A program made the translations under genes and the position numbers. The notes under the pieces are model-generated. The model was not told the origin of the DNA and did no database searches. It saw nothing but the letters and a program-made list of their open reading frames with translations. Shown here piece by piece: positions 17,665 to 26,597 of a DNA stretch of 64,000 nucleotides. The stretch comes from Paraburkholderia sp. Ac-20340 (GTDB lineage Bacteria > Pseudomonadota > Gammaproteobacteria > Burkholderiales > Burkholderiaceae): contig NZ_JAAGPR010000011.1 of assembly GCF_017104965.1 (NCBI RefSeq), positions 1 through 64,000 of the forward strand, in the 5' to 3' direction. Numbering within the stretch: the first letter of the stretch is position 1; each line of letters starts with the position of its first letter.

Positions 17665-19266
17665 TCAAACCTTGGCTTCGGTGGGCAGGGATTCGTATTC
17701 CGCATGGCGCTCGCGTTCGTCGAGATACGGCGTGCGATAGCCCGAGCTGACGCCCCAGTAATAAAAGCCCAGCGAGATGATCGCGACCACCAGCATGTCC
17801 CAGCCGTAGGGAATCACATCGTGACCGCCAAACTCCTTGCTGCCGATCAGCGAGAGCACGGCCATCACCGGCAAATAGGCGCACAGCCACCATGCGGCCT
17901 TCAGGTCGCGGCCCCAGCCGGCCCAACCTTCCTTGCCCTGAAAGTAGAAGTACACGGGCAGCGCAACAACCATCAGCAGAATGATTTCGCCGGTCAGCGG
18001 CCATTTGGCCCAGTACAGGATCATCGATGCGCAGACGAAGGCGAACGGCGCGATCACTTTCATGAGCGGCACGGTCAGCGGGCGTTCGATGTCGGTGGCG
18101 GCGCGCTTGAGCGCCATCAGGCTGATCGGGCCGGTGAGATACGAGATCACGGTCGCCACCGAAATCACGGCCGCGAGCGAACTCCATCCACGGAAGAAGA
18201 ACATGAAGATGAACGACACGGCCAGGTTGAACCACATCGCCTGACGCGGCACGCCATAGAACGGATGCACATTGCCGAACATCGCCGGCATGGTGTTGTT
18301 GCGCTCCATCGCGTAGATCATGCGCGAGGTGGTCGCCATATAGGTCGTGCCGGTGCCGCTCGGGCTCACGAATGCATCCACATACAGCAGGATCGCGAGC
18401 CAGTTCAGGTTCAGCGCAATCGCGAGTTCCGCGAACGGCGACTTGAAATTGAAGGTATTCCAGCCTTTCATCACATCAGACGGGTCGACCGCGCCGATAT
18501 ACGCCACCTGCAACAGCACGTAAATCACCAGCGCGCAAACAATTGAGCCGATCACCGCAAACGGCACGCTCTTTGAAGGATTACGCGCTTCGCCCGCGAG
18601 ATTGATCGGGCTCTGGAAGCCATTGAATGCGAACACAATGCCGCTGGTCGCGACTGCCGTGAACACGGCCGACCAGCCATACGGCGCAAACGTGCTGGCT
18701 TCGCCGAAGTTTTCGTGGTGGAAACCCGTCGCCATAAGACCGGCGATCGTCAGACCCGGAATGATGAACTTGAAGATCGTAATGGCGCTATTGGCGCGCG
18801 CAAAAACCTTTACGCCCCAGTAATTGAGCATGAAATAGACAATCACGAGCAGGGCCGAAAGCAGCAAGCCTGAATGCGTGAGTTCGCCATTCACGAATAA
18901 CGCATGCGCCCATGGATAAGGCCAGGTGCTCATGTATTGAATGGACGCTTCGGCTTCGATGGGAATCACCGAAACAATGGCGATCCAGTTCGCCCATGCG
19001 CTGATAAAGCCCACCAGCGCGCCGTGCGAATAGCGCGCGTAACGCACCATGCCGCCCGATTCCGGGAACATCGCGCCGAGTTCGGCGTAAGTGAGTGCAA
19101 TGGCCAGTATCACCACCGCGCCGATGATCCACGCGCAGACCGCAGCGGGACCGGCGATCTTGGCGGCTTTCCAGGCACCGAACAACCAGCCGGAACCGAT
19201 GATCGATCCAAGGCCGGTAAACATCAGTGCAAACGGGCCAATATGTCGTTTTACAGAACTGCTCAC
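17665..19266 (-). CDS. APC-family amino acid permease
   Basis: 533 residues, starting MSSSVKRHIGPFALMFTGLG, with about 12-14 hydrophobic helices. The first helix carries the substrate/Na-site glycine motif GSIIGSGWLFG, and TM3 contains YAELGAMFPESGGMVRYAR, a hallmark of amino acid-polyamine-organocation transporters. The cytoplasmic tail is short. It is divergent from the molybdenum hydroxylase operon, with a 585-bp intergenic region between them. Substrate not determined; neutral or acidic amino acids are usual. Confidence 0.92.
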   Translation of the reverse strand: MSSSVKRHIGPFALMFTGLGSIIGSGWLFGAWKAAKIAGPAAVCAWIIGAVVILAIALTYAELGAMFPESGGMVRYARYSHGALVGFISAWANWIAIVSVIPIEAEASIQYMSTWPYPWAHALFVNGELTHSGLLLSALLVIVYFMLNYWGVKVFARANSAITIFKFIIPGLTIAGLMATGFHHENFGEASTFAPYGWSAVFTAVATSGIVFAFNGFQSPINLAGEARNPSKSVPFAVIGSIVCALVIYVLLQVAYIGAVDPSDVMKGWNTFNFKSPFAELAIALNLNWLAILLYVDAFVSPSGTGTTYMATTSRMIYAMERNNTMPAMFGNVHPFYGVPRQAMWFNLAVSFIFMFFFRGWSSLAAVISVATVISYLTGPISLMALKRAATDIERPLTVPLMKVIAPFAFVCASMILYWAKWPLTGEIILLMVVALPVYFYFQGKEGWAGWGRDLKAAWWLCAYLPVMAVLSLIGSKEFGGHDVIPYGWDMLVVAIISLGFYYWGVSSGYRTPYLDERERHAEYESLPTEAKV

Positions 19267-19851
19267 GTCGTCTCCTCATGTCCAGATCGAGGGAGATCGC
19301 GGCGGGTTGCGCAGCGATTCCCGTCGTCGTTTCAGGCATTCGCGCCGCCTTTTGCGAGGCTTGCGTGCGGGTTATGCGCGATGCGTGGTCACCTGCGGAT
19401 AGCGGTGACAAGGCTGGCTTGAATGCCGAACGCGGATACTCGGGCGACGCAAAGCCAGCGTCCAATGCTGAATACACATAGCGTCATGCGCAATTTGCAT
19501 GAGGGGAGAAAACATGCAGACAGGTCAGCAGATTCTTGCGCGCGATGCGCATTCATCGAGTGCGTGAATGCATCGCGATGGGATCGGCATTCCGCCATAA
19601 ATTCGCCCATAAGTGATCCGCGAGCGATCCATAAGTCATTCATTCCAGATTTTCAGGCAGGAAAACCGGATTTTTCGGCATGGCCGATTCGACCCCTCGC
19701 GACTAGACTCGCAAGGTCGTGCGCGGGCGAGCGTGCGAGCGTGCTATTGCGGCTCGCCCCGGTTTTCCCCAGCGCCAACCCATTCCAGCCACATCCGCCG
19801 ATCCGCGCGAACGCGCCGGATACGGCCACCCCACAAGGAAGGTCCGAGATC
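19267..19851. other. Divergent intergenic region with an imperfect palindrome
   Basis: 585 bp between the APC permease and the molybdenum hydroxylase operon. The clearest element is a dyad at 19542-19576: GCGATGCGCATTCA and TGAATGCATCGC, complementary except for a 2-nt bulge, spaced by 9 bp. It may be an operator or an RNA stem. A purine-rich ribosome site (GGAAGG) precedes the hydroxylase ATG. No further gene is supported. Confidence 0.4.
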
Positions 19852-20316
19852 ATGGTTCAGATAGTGATTAATGGTCAGCCACATCAATTCGATGGCGATC
19901 CCGAGATGCCGCTGCTCTGGTATCTGCGCGACGAACTCGGCATGACCGGCACCAAGTTCGGTTGCGGCATGGCGCTGTGCGGCGCCTGCACCGTGCATCT
20001 GGACGGCCAGCCCGCGCGCGCCTGCGTGACGCCCATCGGCGCGATCGAAGGCCGCAAGGTCACGACGATCGAAGCCGTGCACGAGCAGAAGGTGGGCGCT
20101 GCCGTGCAGGCCGCGTGGATCGAAAAGCAGGCGCCACAGTGCGGCTACTGTCAATCGGGGCAGGTGATGTCGGCGGTGGCGCTGCTCACCACCCAACCCA
20201 ATCCCACCGACGCCGATATCGACGACGCCATGAGCGGCAACATCTGCCGCTGTGCGACCTATCAGCGGATTCGCGCCGCGATCCACGAAGCTGCGGAGGC
20301 GCTCAAACATGCGTGA
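19852..20316 (+). CDS. [2Fe-2S] subunit of a molybdenum hydroxylase (IorA-like)
   Basis: 154 residues starting MVQIVINGQPHQFDGDPEMP. The plant-type cluster is in KFGCGMALCGACTVHLDGQP with a further Cys shortly after. The helical second cluster is in CGYCQSG and CRC of GNICRCATY. This is the small electron-transfer subunit of xanthine oxidase-type enzymes such as isoquinoline 1-oxidoreductase or membrane-coupled aldehyde dehydrogenase. It overlaps the large subunit gene by 8 bp. Confidence 0.95.
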   Translation: MVQIVINGQPHQFDGDPEMPLLWYLRDELGMTGTKFGCGMALCGACTVHLDGQPARACVTPIGAIEGRKVTTIEAVHEQKVGAAVQAAWIEKQAPQCGYCQSGQVMSAVALLTTQPNPTDADIDDAMSGNICRCATYQRIRAAIHEAAEALKHA

Positions 20317-22552
20317 TCCGAAACTCAACGAAGGCGCAGCGGCGGGCGCCTCGCTATCGCGCCGCCAGTTTCTCGCGGGCATGTCGGCGCTCACGCTGGC
20401 GGTGGGATTTCGCGGCGGCCTGGCCGTCGCGGCGTCGCTCGATCCTGCTGCGCAATCCAGCGCTGCATTCACGTTCGAACCGAACGCGTTTATCCGCGTG
20501 AATGCGGATGGCTCGGTCACGGTTATCGCCGAATATCTGGAGATGGGTCAGGGCACCTTCACGGGGCTCGCGACGCTGGCCGCCGATGAACTCGACGTGC
20601 CACTCGACCGCATTACCGTCGAAGCCGCGCCCGCCGATGTCAAGAAATACGCGAACCCGATGTTCGCTTCGTTTGGCTGGACGCTGCAGGCCACCGGCGG
20701 CAGCACGGCGATGGCCGGCGCGTGGAAGCAGATGCGCGAAGCCGCCGCCGCCGCCCGCATGATGCTGGTCGGCGCGGCCGCGAAGCAGTGGAAAGTGGAC
20801 CCGGCCACGCTAAAAGTGGAAGACGGCGTGATCGTCCACGCGGCGTCGAATCGTCGCGCGAGCTATGGCCAGTTCGTGGCCGCCGCCGCGCGCGAACCCT
20901 TGCCCGCGAAGGTCGTCGTCAAGCAGCCCGCCGATTTCAAACTGATCGGCAAACGCGATTCGAAGCGCGTGGATATTCCCGCGAAGGTGAACGGCTCGGC
21001 CATCTACACGCAGGACATCAAGGTGCCCGGCATGCTGGTGGCGGTGATCGCGCATCCGCCGCGGCTGGGCGGCAAGGTGCGCCACATCGACGCGAGCAAG
21101 GCGAAGGCGATTCGCGGCGTGGTGGCGGTCGTGCAGATTCCCGGCGACGACGAAGTGCAGGGCGGCGTGGCCGTGCTCGCCCACAACACGTGGATCGCTC
21201 GCCAGGGCCGCGACGCGCTCAACATCACGTGGGACGACAGCCACGCGTTCGCGCTCAGTTCGACCGATATCTTCAGCCAGTTCCGCGCGCTCGCCGATCA
21301 GGCGGGCAACGTGGCGGAGCAGCGCGGCAAGGTGCTCACGAGCGCGCCCGAGGGCGGCCACTATATCGAGGCGGTCTACGAGCAACCGTATCTCGCGCAT
21401 GCGCCGATGGAGCCGATGAACTGCCTGATCAGCCTCAAAGGCGATCAATGCGAGATCTGGAACGGCGAGCAATGGCACACGGCCGATCAGGCGATGGCGG
21501 CGAAGGAACTCGGCATCACGCCCGCGCAGGTGACGATTCATCAGCTCTATGCGGGCGGCAGTTTCGGCCGCCGCGCGAATCCGCATTCGGACTTCGTGCG
21601 CGAAGCGGCGCGCGTGGTGAAAGCGGCGCACGCGCAGGGCGTGGATGCGCCCATCAAACTCGTGTGGATGCGCGAGGACGACATGCGCGCGGGCTATTAC
21701 CGTCCGCTGACGGTGCACAAGGTTCGCGTGGCCGTCGATAAGGCGGGCCAGCTGGTTTCTTGGAATCACGATGTCGTGGGCCAGAGCTTCATGCAGTTGC
21801 CGAAGCCCGATTCGATCGATCCGGTGCTGGTCGAAGGCGCGGCGGACATGCCGTATGCGATTCCGAATTTCCGCGTCGCGCAGCACAAGCCGAAGCTGCC
21901 CGTGCAGACGCAATGGATGCGCTCGGTCGGCCACACGCATTCGGCTTTTGTCGGCGAAACCATGATGGATCAGGCCGCGCGCGCGGCGGGCAAGGACCCG
22001 TATGCGTTCCGTCACGCGTTGCTCGCGAGCCAGCCGCGTCATCGCGGCGTACTCGAACTCGTGGCGCAGAAGGCGGGCTGGTCCACGCCGCTCAAGCCAG
22101 GACCGCAGGGCACCAAGCGCGGGCGCGGCATCGCGTTGCAGCTTGCGTTCGGCACCTACGTGGCGCAGGTGGCCGAGGTGACCGTGCAGCCCGACGGTTC
22201 GTTCACGGTGGATCGCGTGGTGTGCGCGGTCGATTGCGGCATGGTGGTGAACCCGGACATCGTCACGACCCAGGTGGAAGGCGGGATCGGCTTCGGTCTC
22301 ACGTTCCTGCGCACGGCGATCACGTTCGATAAAGGCCACGTCAGGCAGGGCAATTTCAACGATTACCCGGTGCTGCGCATGAGCGGCATGCCGGTGGTCG
22401 AGGTGCATATCGTGCCGTCGAAAGAAGCGCCCACGGGCATCGGCGAACCTGGCGTGCCGCCTGCGGCGCCGGCGGTGGCCAATGCGCTCACCGCCGCCAC
22501 GGGCGTGAGCATCCGCTCGCTGCCGCTGGGCGATTCGCTGCGTCCGGCGTAA
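20309..22552 (+). CDS. Molybdopterin-binding large subunit of a xanthine oxidase-family dehydrogenase (IorB-like)
   Basis: 747 residues. An N-terminal twin-arginine signal (LSRRQFLAGMSALTLAVGF) implies folded export to the periplasm with the 2Fe-2S subunit. Molybdopterin-contacting loops include GGSFGRRANPHSDF. The C-terminal GIGEPGVPPAAPAVANAL carries the catalytic glutamate (GEP) of this family. The absence of an FAD subunit and the presence of a triheme cytochrome gene downstream indicate electron transfer to the respiratory chain rather than to NAD. Substrate could be an aldehyde or N-heterocycle; undecided. Confidence 0.93.
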   Translation: MRDPKLNEGAAAGASLSRRQFLAGMSALTLAVGFRGGLAVAASLDPAAQSSAAFTFEPNAFIRVNADGSVTVIAEYLEMGQGTFTGLATLAADELDVPLDRITVEAAPADVKKYANPMFASFGWTLQATGGSTAMAGAWKQMREAAAAARMMLVGAAAKQWKVDPATLKVEDGVIVHAASNRRASYGQFVAAAAREPLPAKVVVKQPADFKLIGKRDSKRVDIPAKVNGSAIYTQDIKVPGMLVAVIAHPPRLGGKVRHIDASKAKAIRGVVAVVQIPGDDEVQGGVAVLAHNTWIARQGRDALNITWDDSHAFALSSTDIFSQFRALADQAGNVAEQRGKVLTSAPEGGHYIEAVYEQPYLAHAPMEPMNCLISLKGDQCEIWNGEQWHTADQAMAAKELGITPAQVTIHQLYAGGSFGRRANPHSDFVREAARVVKAAHAQGVDAPIKLVWMREDDMRAGYYRPLTVHKVRVAVDKAGQLVSWNHDVVGQSFMQLPKPDSIDPVLVEGAADMPYAIPNFRVAQHKPKLPVQTQWMRSVGHTHSAFVGETMMDQAARAAGKDPYAFRHALLASQPRHRGVLELVAQKAGWSTPLKPGPQGTKRGRGIALQLAFGTYVAQVAEVTVQPDGSFTVDRVVCAVDCGMVVNPDIVTTQVEGGIGFGLTFLRTAITFDKGHVRQGNFNDYPVLRMSGMPVVEVHIVPSKEAPTGIGEPGVPPAAPAVANALTAATGVSIRSLPLGDSLRPA

Positions 22553-22625
22553 TGCGCTTTGAGCACTTTGAGCGCTCTGAGCCTTCTGAGCGCCTCCTGT
22601 CGAAACGAACAACACTCCAATCATC

Positions 22626-23951
22626 GTGAACATTCGCAGAATCATCGGCTATACGGCGCTGGCGGCTGCCGTGGCCGCCGCCGTCCTGTGCGGCCGCGCC
22701 TGGCTTTTGCCCGCGGGCGCCGAACCGCAAGCGCCTGTCGCGGGCACGCCCGCCGATCTGGCCTCCAGCGTCGCGCGCGGCGAATACCTCGCCAAAGCCG
22801 CCGATTGCGTGGCCTGCCATACCGCGCAAGGCGGCACGCCTTACGCGGGCGGGCGCGCCTTCAAGCTGCCGTTCGGCACCATTTACGCCACCAATCTCAC
22901 GCCCGACAAGGACACGGGCATCGGCAACTGGAGCGACGACGCGTTCGTGGAAGCCGTGCGCGCGGGCGTGGGCTCGCACGGCAATCTCTATCCGGCGATG
23001 CCCTACACCTCGTACACGCAACTCAGCCGCGACGACGTGCTGGCGATCAAGCAGTATCTGCTGACGCTGCCGGCCGTGCATCAGGCGCCGCCTGCGAACG
23101 ATCTGTCGTTTCCGTATAACCAGCGCTGGGGCATGGCCGCCTGGAACGTGCTGTTTTTCCGCGAGCAGCGTTTCGTGACCGATCCGGCGAAGAGCGTCGA
23201 GTGGAATCGCGGCGCGTACCTGGCCACGGCGCTCGGCCATTGCGGCGAATGCCATACGCCGCGTAACGCGGGCTTCGCGATGAAGTCGCGCGATTATCTG
23301 TCGGGCGCGGAAATCGAAGGCTGGAAGGCCTACAACACGACCTCGGACCAGAGCTACGGCATCGGCGCGTGGAGCGATCAGCAGGTCGCGCAGTATCTGT
23401 CGCGCGGCCATGCGCCGGGGCGCAGTTCGGCGGCGGGTCCGATGGCCGATGTGGTCGAGCACAGCCTGCAATATCTGACGCCCGGCGATATCTCGGCGCT
23501 GGTCACGTATCTGCGCAGTGTCGCGCCAGCGACGGGCGGGCAGACCGGCCAGGCGGCGACGATTGCGCTCGATCCGTCCGCCGCGCGCGCGTCGAACGCG
23601 GTGCTGCCGGGCGCGGCCGCCGCGACGCCCGCGCTCGAACGCGGCCAGCGTCTGTTCGCGGGCGATTGCGCGGGCTGTCACCAGTGGAACGGCGCAGGCC
23701 GTCAGAGCGACTACGCCTCGCTGGTCGGCAGCCATGCGGCGAACGATCCGTCGGGGGCGGCGCTCGTCCAGGTGCTGCTCAACGGCACGTCGCTGACCGT
23801 CAATGGGCGCTTGCAGCAGATGCCGGGTTTCGGCGGCGCTTATACCGATTCCGATGTCGCGGCCGTCGCCAATTTCGTGCTGAATCACTTCGGCGCGAAA
23901 GCGGGCACCGTGACCGCGCAGCAGGTTGGCAAGCTGCGCGCGGCGCAGTAA
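22626..23951 (+). CDS. Triheme cytochrome c subunit
   Basis: 441 residues from a GTG start (MNIRRIIGYTALAAAV), with an N-terminal membrane/leader helix. Three heme-binding motifs are present: CVACH at residue 61, CGECH at 206 and CAGCH at 348. This is the size and layout of the cytochrome subunit of membrane-bound alcohol/aldehyde dehydrogenases (AdhB type). It is 73 bp downstream of the molybdenum subunit and should carry electrons from the hydroxylase to ubiquinone or a terminal oxidase. The ribosome site is weak. Confidence 0.94.
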   Translation: MNIRRIIGYTALAAAVAAAVLCGRAWLLPAGAEPQAPVAGTPADLASSVARGEYLAKAADCVACHTAQGGTPYAGGRAFKLPFGTIYATNLTPDKDTGIGNWSDDAFVEAVRAGVGSHGNLYPAMPYTSYTQLSRDDVLAIKQYLLTLPAVHQAPPANDLSFPYNQRWGMAAWNVLFFREQRFVTDPAKSVEWNRGAYLATALGHCGECHTPRNAGFAMKSRDYLSGAEIEGWKAYNTTSDQSYGIGAWSDQQVAQYLSRGHAPGRSSAAGPMADVVEHSLQYLTPGDISALVTYLRSVAPATGGQTGQAATIALDPSAARASNAVLPGAAAATPALERGQRLFAGDCAGCHQWNGAGRQSDYASLVGSHAANDPSGAALVQVLLNGTSLTVNGRLQQMPGFGGAYTDSDVAAVANFVLNHFGAKAGTVTAQQVGKLRAAQ

Positions 23952-24232
23952 TGCTTTAGCGTCGTTGGCCACGATGTCGCCTTGAATGGCGGCGTCGTGG
24001 CCGCATACGGCGCTCTTTTTTATCGGTTGTATTGCAACTAACAGCCAAGTTTTTGCGCGACCCCAACAGCGTTGCCACCTTCGGCTCGCCGCATCGAATC
24101 GCACTTTCCACGGCGTCTTCCCGCTCGAATTCCTACAGCATTCAGGTCAATGCCCTACCGATCATGGGTGGGTGCGGCGGGTGTGCCGGTCGCTACAGTC
24201 CGCTCATGCAAGCACTCTTGAGGGGCACACAG

Positions 24233-25387
24233 ATGGGCGTACTAAGCGGCATCCGCGTACTGGAATTCGAAGCAATCGGCCCGGGCCCGTTCGGCGCGAT
24301 GCTGCTGGCCGATATGGGCGCGGACGTGCTGCGCATCGACCGTCCCGCCGAACCCGACGATCTCGGCCCGAAGCGCGCGGGCGAGCGCATCGACATCATC
24401 GGGCGCGGTCGCCGCTCGATCACGCTCGACCTGAAGCAGCCCGAAGCGGCCGCCGCCGCGCTCGATCTGATCGTCCACGCCGATGTGCTGATCGAAGGCT
24501 TCCGGCCCGGCACGATGGAGCGTCTCGGGCTTGGACCGCAGGCGGCGCTGGCGCGCAATCCGCGGCTGGTCTACGGACGCATGACGGGTTGGGGGCAGTC
24601 GGGGCCGCTCGCGCCGCGCGCCGGGCACGACCTGAATTACATCGCACTGTCGGGCGTGCTTTCCGGGATCGGACGCGCGGGCGAGGCGCCGGTGCCGCCG
24701 CTGAATCTCGTCGGCGATTATGGCGGCGGCGGGATGCTGCTGGCGCTCGGCGTGGTGGCGGCGCTGGTGAATGTGCAGCGCGGCGGCGCGGGGCAGGTGG
24801 TCGATGCCGCAATGATCGAAGGCGCCGCGCAACTGGGATCGGTGGTCTGGGGCGCGCTGGCGGCGGGCCACTGGCGCGAACAGCGCGAAAGCAATCTGCT
24901 CGATGGCGGCACGCCCTGGTACGACAGCTATCGCACGCGCGACGGCGGCTATATGGCGGTGGGCGCGGTGGAAGCGCGCTTCTACGCGCAGTTGCTCGAC
25001 AAGCTCGGTCTTGCCGATGCCGGTTTGCCGCAGCAGCACGATCGCAGCGGCTGGCCGATATTGCGCGAGCGCTTTGCGGCGGCGTTTCTCACCCGCACGC
25101 GCGACGAATGGAGCGCGATCTTCGACGGCAGCGATGCCTGTGTCGCGCCCGTGCTGAGTTTTTCCGAAGCGCCGACGCATCCGCATCACGTGGCGCGCGG
25201 CAGCTTTGTGGAGCGGCAAGGCGTCGTTCATCCGGCGCCCGCGCCGCGCTTTTCGGCGACGCCGTCGCAGGCAGGGCGCGCAGCGCCCGCGCGCGGCGAG
25301 CACGGACGGGCGGCGCTGCTCGATTGGGGCTTCGATGAAGCGGCTATCGCGCGCCTGTGCGACCGGGGTTTGGGGTATCGGGCGTGA
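24233..25387 (+). CDS. CaiB/BaiF-family CoA transferase, alpha-methylacyl-CoA racemase-like
   Basis: 384 residues starting MGVLSGIRVLEFEAIGPGPF; GAGGGGC lies just upstream. The segment GPLAPRAGHDLNYIALSG matches the active-site histidine region of alpha-methylacyl-CoA racemase (MCR/AMACR), and VVDAAMIEGAAQLG carries the conserved aspartate. Racemases epimerise 2-methyl-branched acyl-CoAs, for example in branched fatty-acid or sterol side-chain breakdown. The open frame extends upstream, but the residues before this ATG lack family similarity. It is convergent with the cytochrome b561 gene, 10 bp apart. Confidence 0.92.
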   Translation: MGVLSGIRVLEFEAIGPGPFGAMLLADMGADVLRIDRPAEPDDLGPKRAGERIDIIGRGRRSITLDLKQPEAAAAALDLIVHADVLIEGFRPGTMERLGLGPQAALARNPRLVYGRMTGWGQSGPLAPRAGHDLNYIALSGVLSGIGRAGEAPVPPLNLVGDYGGGGMLLALGVVAALVNVQRGGAGQVVDAAMIEGAAQLGSVVWGALAAGHWREQRESNLLDGGTPWYDSYRTRDGGYMAVGAVEARFYAQLLDKLGLADAGLPQQHDRSGWPILRERFAAAFLTRTRDEWSAIFDGSDACVAPVLSFSEAPTHPHHVARGSFVERQGVVHPAPAPRFSATPSQAGRAAPARGEHGRAALLDWGFDEAAIARLCDRGLGYRA

Positions 25388-25397
25388 GCCGCAGCGT

Positions 25398-25967
25398 TTA
25401 AAGCATCCGCTTGAGCACGCCGTTGCGCGCGATCCATCGATGCTTGGCAACCGCGAGCAGATGCAGCACGACGAGACCGGCCAGCACGGCGCAACTCGCA
25501 CGATGAATCGCGAACAGCCGTGCGGTGAGTGCGCCTTGCTCGAACGGCGTCGGAATCTCGATCAGGCCGAAAAACGCATAACCGTGCGGCACCATCAGAT
25601 AGCCGCTCGCGAGCACGGCAAAGATCGCGACATAAAGCAGCCGATGCGCGCCATGCGCGAGCGCGCGTTGCGCAGCGGAAAGCCCAGGCAGATCGCGCGG
25701 CCCGGCCCGCACCGACGCCCAGCACACGCGCAGCGGAAACAGCACGATCAGCACGGTGGCGATCGACATATTCAGGCGCGAAAGGTCATCGCGCAGCGCG
25801 CCTTCGGGCAACTGTGCGAGCGAATAGCCCGCGACGGTCGCGTAAAGAATCGCCGCGGCGAAAATCCAGTGCAGCAGACGCGAGAGCGCGTCGTAGCGAT
25901 CCGACGATTGAGGTTCTGTTATCGCGACGCGTCCGCTGGGCGGCGCGCCAATATCGATTGTTTCCAT
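25398..25967 (-). CDS. Cytochrome b561 family protein
   Basis: 189 residues from METIDIGAPPSGRV (an alternative ATG at 25979 is possible). It has four membrane helices with candidate heme-ligating histidines: SRLLHWIFAA, AHRLLYVAIF, FAIHRASCAVLAGLVVLH and AKHRW. These di-heme b-type proteins shuttle electrons from ubiquinol to periplasmic acceptors or oxygen/superoxide. A Fur-box-like sequence (ATGATAATCA core) lies upstream. It is divergent from the small proline-rich gene at 26134. Confidence 0.9.
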   Translation of the reverse strand: METIDIGAPPSGRVAITEPQSSDRYDALSRLLHWIFAAAILYATVAGYSLAQLPEGALRDDLSRLNMSIATVLIVLFPLRVCWASVRAGPRDLPGLSAAQRALAHGAHRLLYVAIFAVLASGYLMVPHGYAFFGLIEIPTPFEQGALTARLFAIHRASCAVLAGLVVLHLLAVAKHRWIARNGVLKRML

Positions 25968-26002
25968 CCGCGCTTCCATCCGCTCCATGCCGATCAAAAA
26001 GC

Positions 26003-26021
26003 GCAAATGATAATCAACCGC
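26003..26021 (-). promoter_or_regulatory. Possible Fur box upstream of cytochrome b561
   Basis: The sequence GCAAATGATAATCAACCGC matches the 19-bp Fur consensus at 13 positions, with the whole central ATGATAATCA identical. It lies 36-54 bp upstream of the chosen start of the cytochrome b561 gene. Iron repression of this gene is a reasonable hypothesis. Confidence 0.4.
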
Positions 26022-26133
26022 ATTGACAATTTGATTACGTCCCCGATTTCGCTCGTGAGACGCGGCACGTCGCGTGCTGCAGTGTCGTCGCTGTGAGTTA
26101 GCGCCAGTCCATCGACATCAGGAGGGCACTGCG

Positions 26134-26451
26134 ATGAGCGAAATCACTGACATCCCCAGCAAATTCCCCACCCCCGACGACGAGCCGCCGATCCTGCCTT
26201 CGGAGCAATCGCGGCCATTCGGCGACGCCGTGCCGGCGCCCACCGAACCGGGGCTCGACCAGCCATTGCCGCCCAAGCAGCCTCAGACCGAACCCGATCC
26301 CGCGCCGCAGCCGCCGCAGGCACAGCCGGACACGGACGATAGCGATCCGGTGCCCGAGGAGTTGTCGGTTCCGATCGGCGATGCGGTGCCGACGCCGGTC
26401 GAACCGGGGCTCGATCGACCGCTGCCGCCCAAGCAGCGGGAAGCGCAATAG
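26134..26451 (+). CDS. Small proline/acid-rich repeat protein, function unknown
   Basis: 105 residues starting MSEITDIPSKFPTPDDEPP after a perfect AGGAGG ribosome site. It is highly enriched in Pro, Glu, Asp and Gln. An internal duplication is obvious: GDAVPAPTEPGLDQPLPPKQ and GDAVPTPVEPGLDRPLPPKQ, separated by an acidic P/Q-rich linker. No signal peptide or membrane helix. It is likely intrinsically disordered. The strong ribosome site and conserved repeat argue that it is a real gene, but no function can be assigned. Confidence 0.75.
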   Translation: MSEITDIPSKFPTPDDEPPILPSEQSRPFGDAVPAPTEPGLDQPLPPKQPQTEPDPAPQPPQAQPDTDDSDPVPEELSVPIGDAVPTPVEPGLDRPLPPKQREAQ

Positions 26452-26597
26452 CGCAAGCGGCCCCCGTCAGCCGCCGCAAAGCCGCAGCCCCGCCGCACCC
26501 CCGCGCAACGTTTTCCCTCACTGCGTTACCCTGCTAGCGCGTCACTTTCCGGCGGCGTCGAGCCACGCCGCGCGCTTCCCCCTTCAAGGAGCAGACG

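Noticed and set aside
24032..24232. N-terminal extension of the CoA transferase
   Set aside because: The family start is MGVLSGIRVLEFE with a ribosome site; the upstream residues show no similarity to the family.
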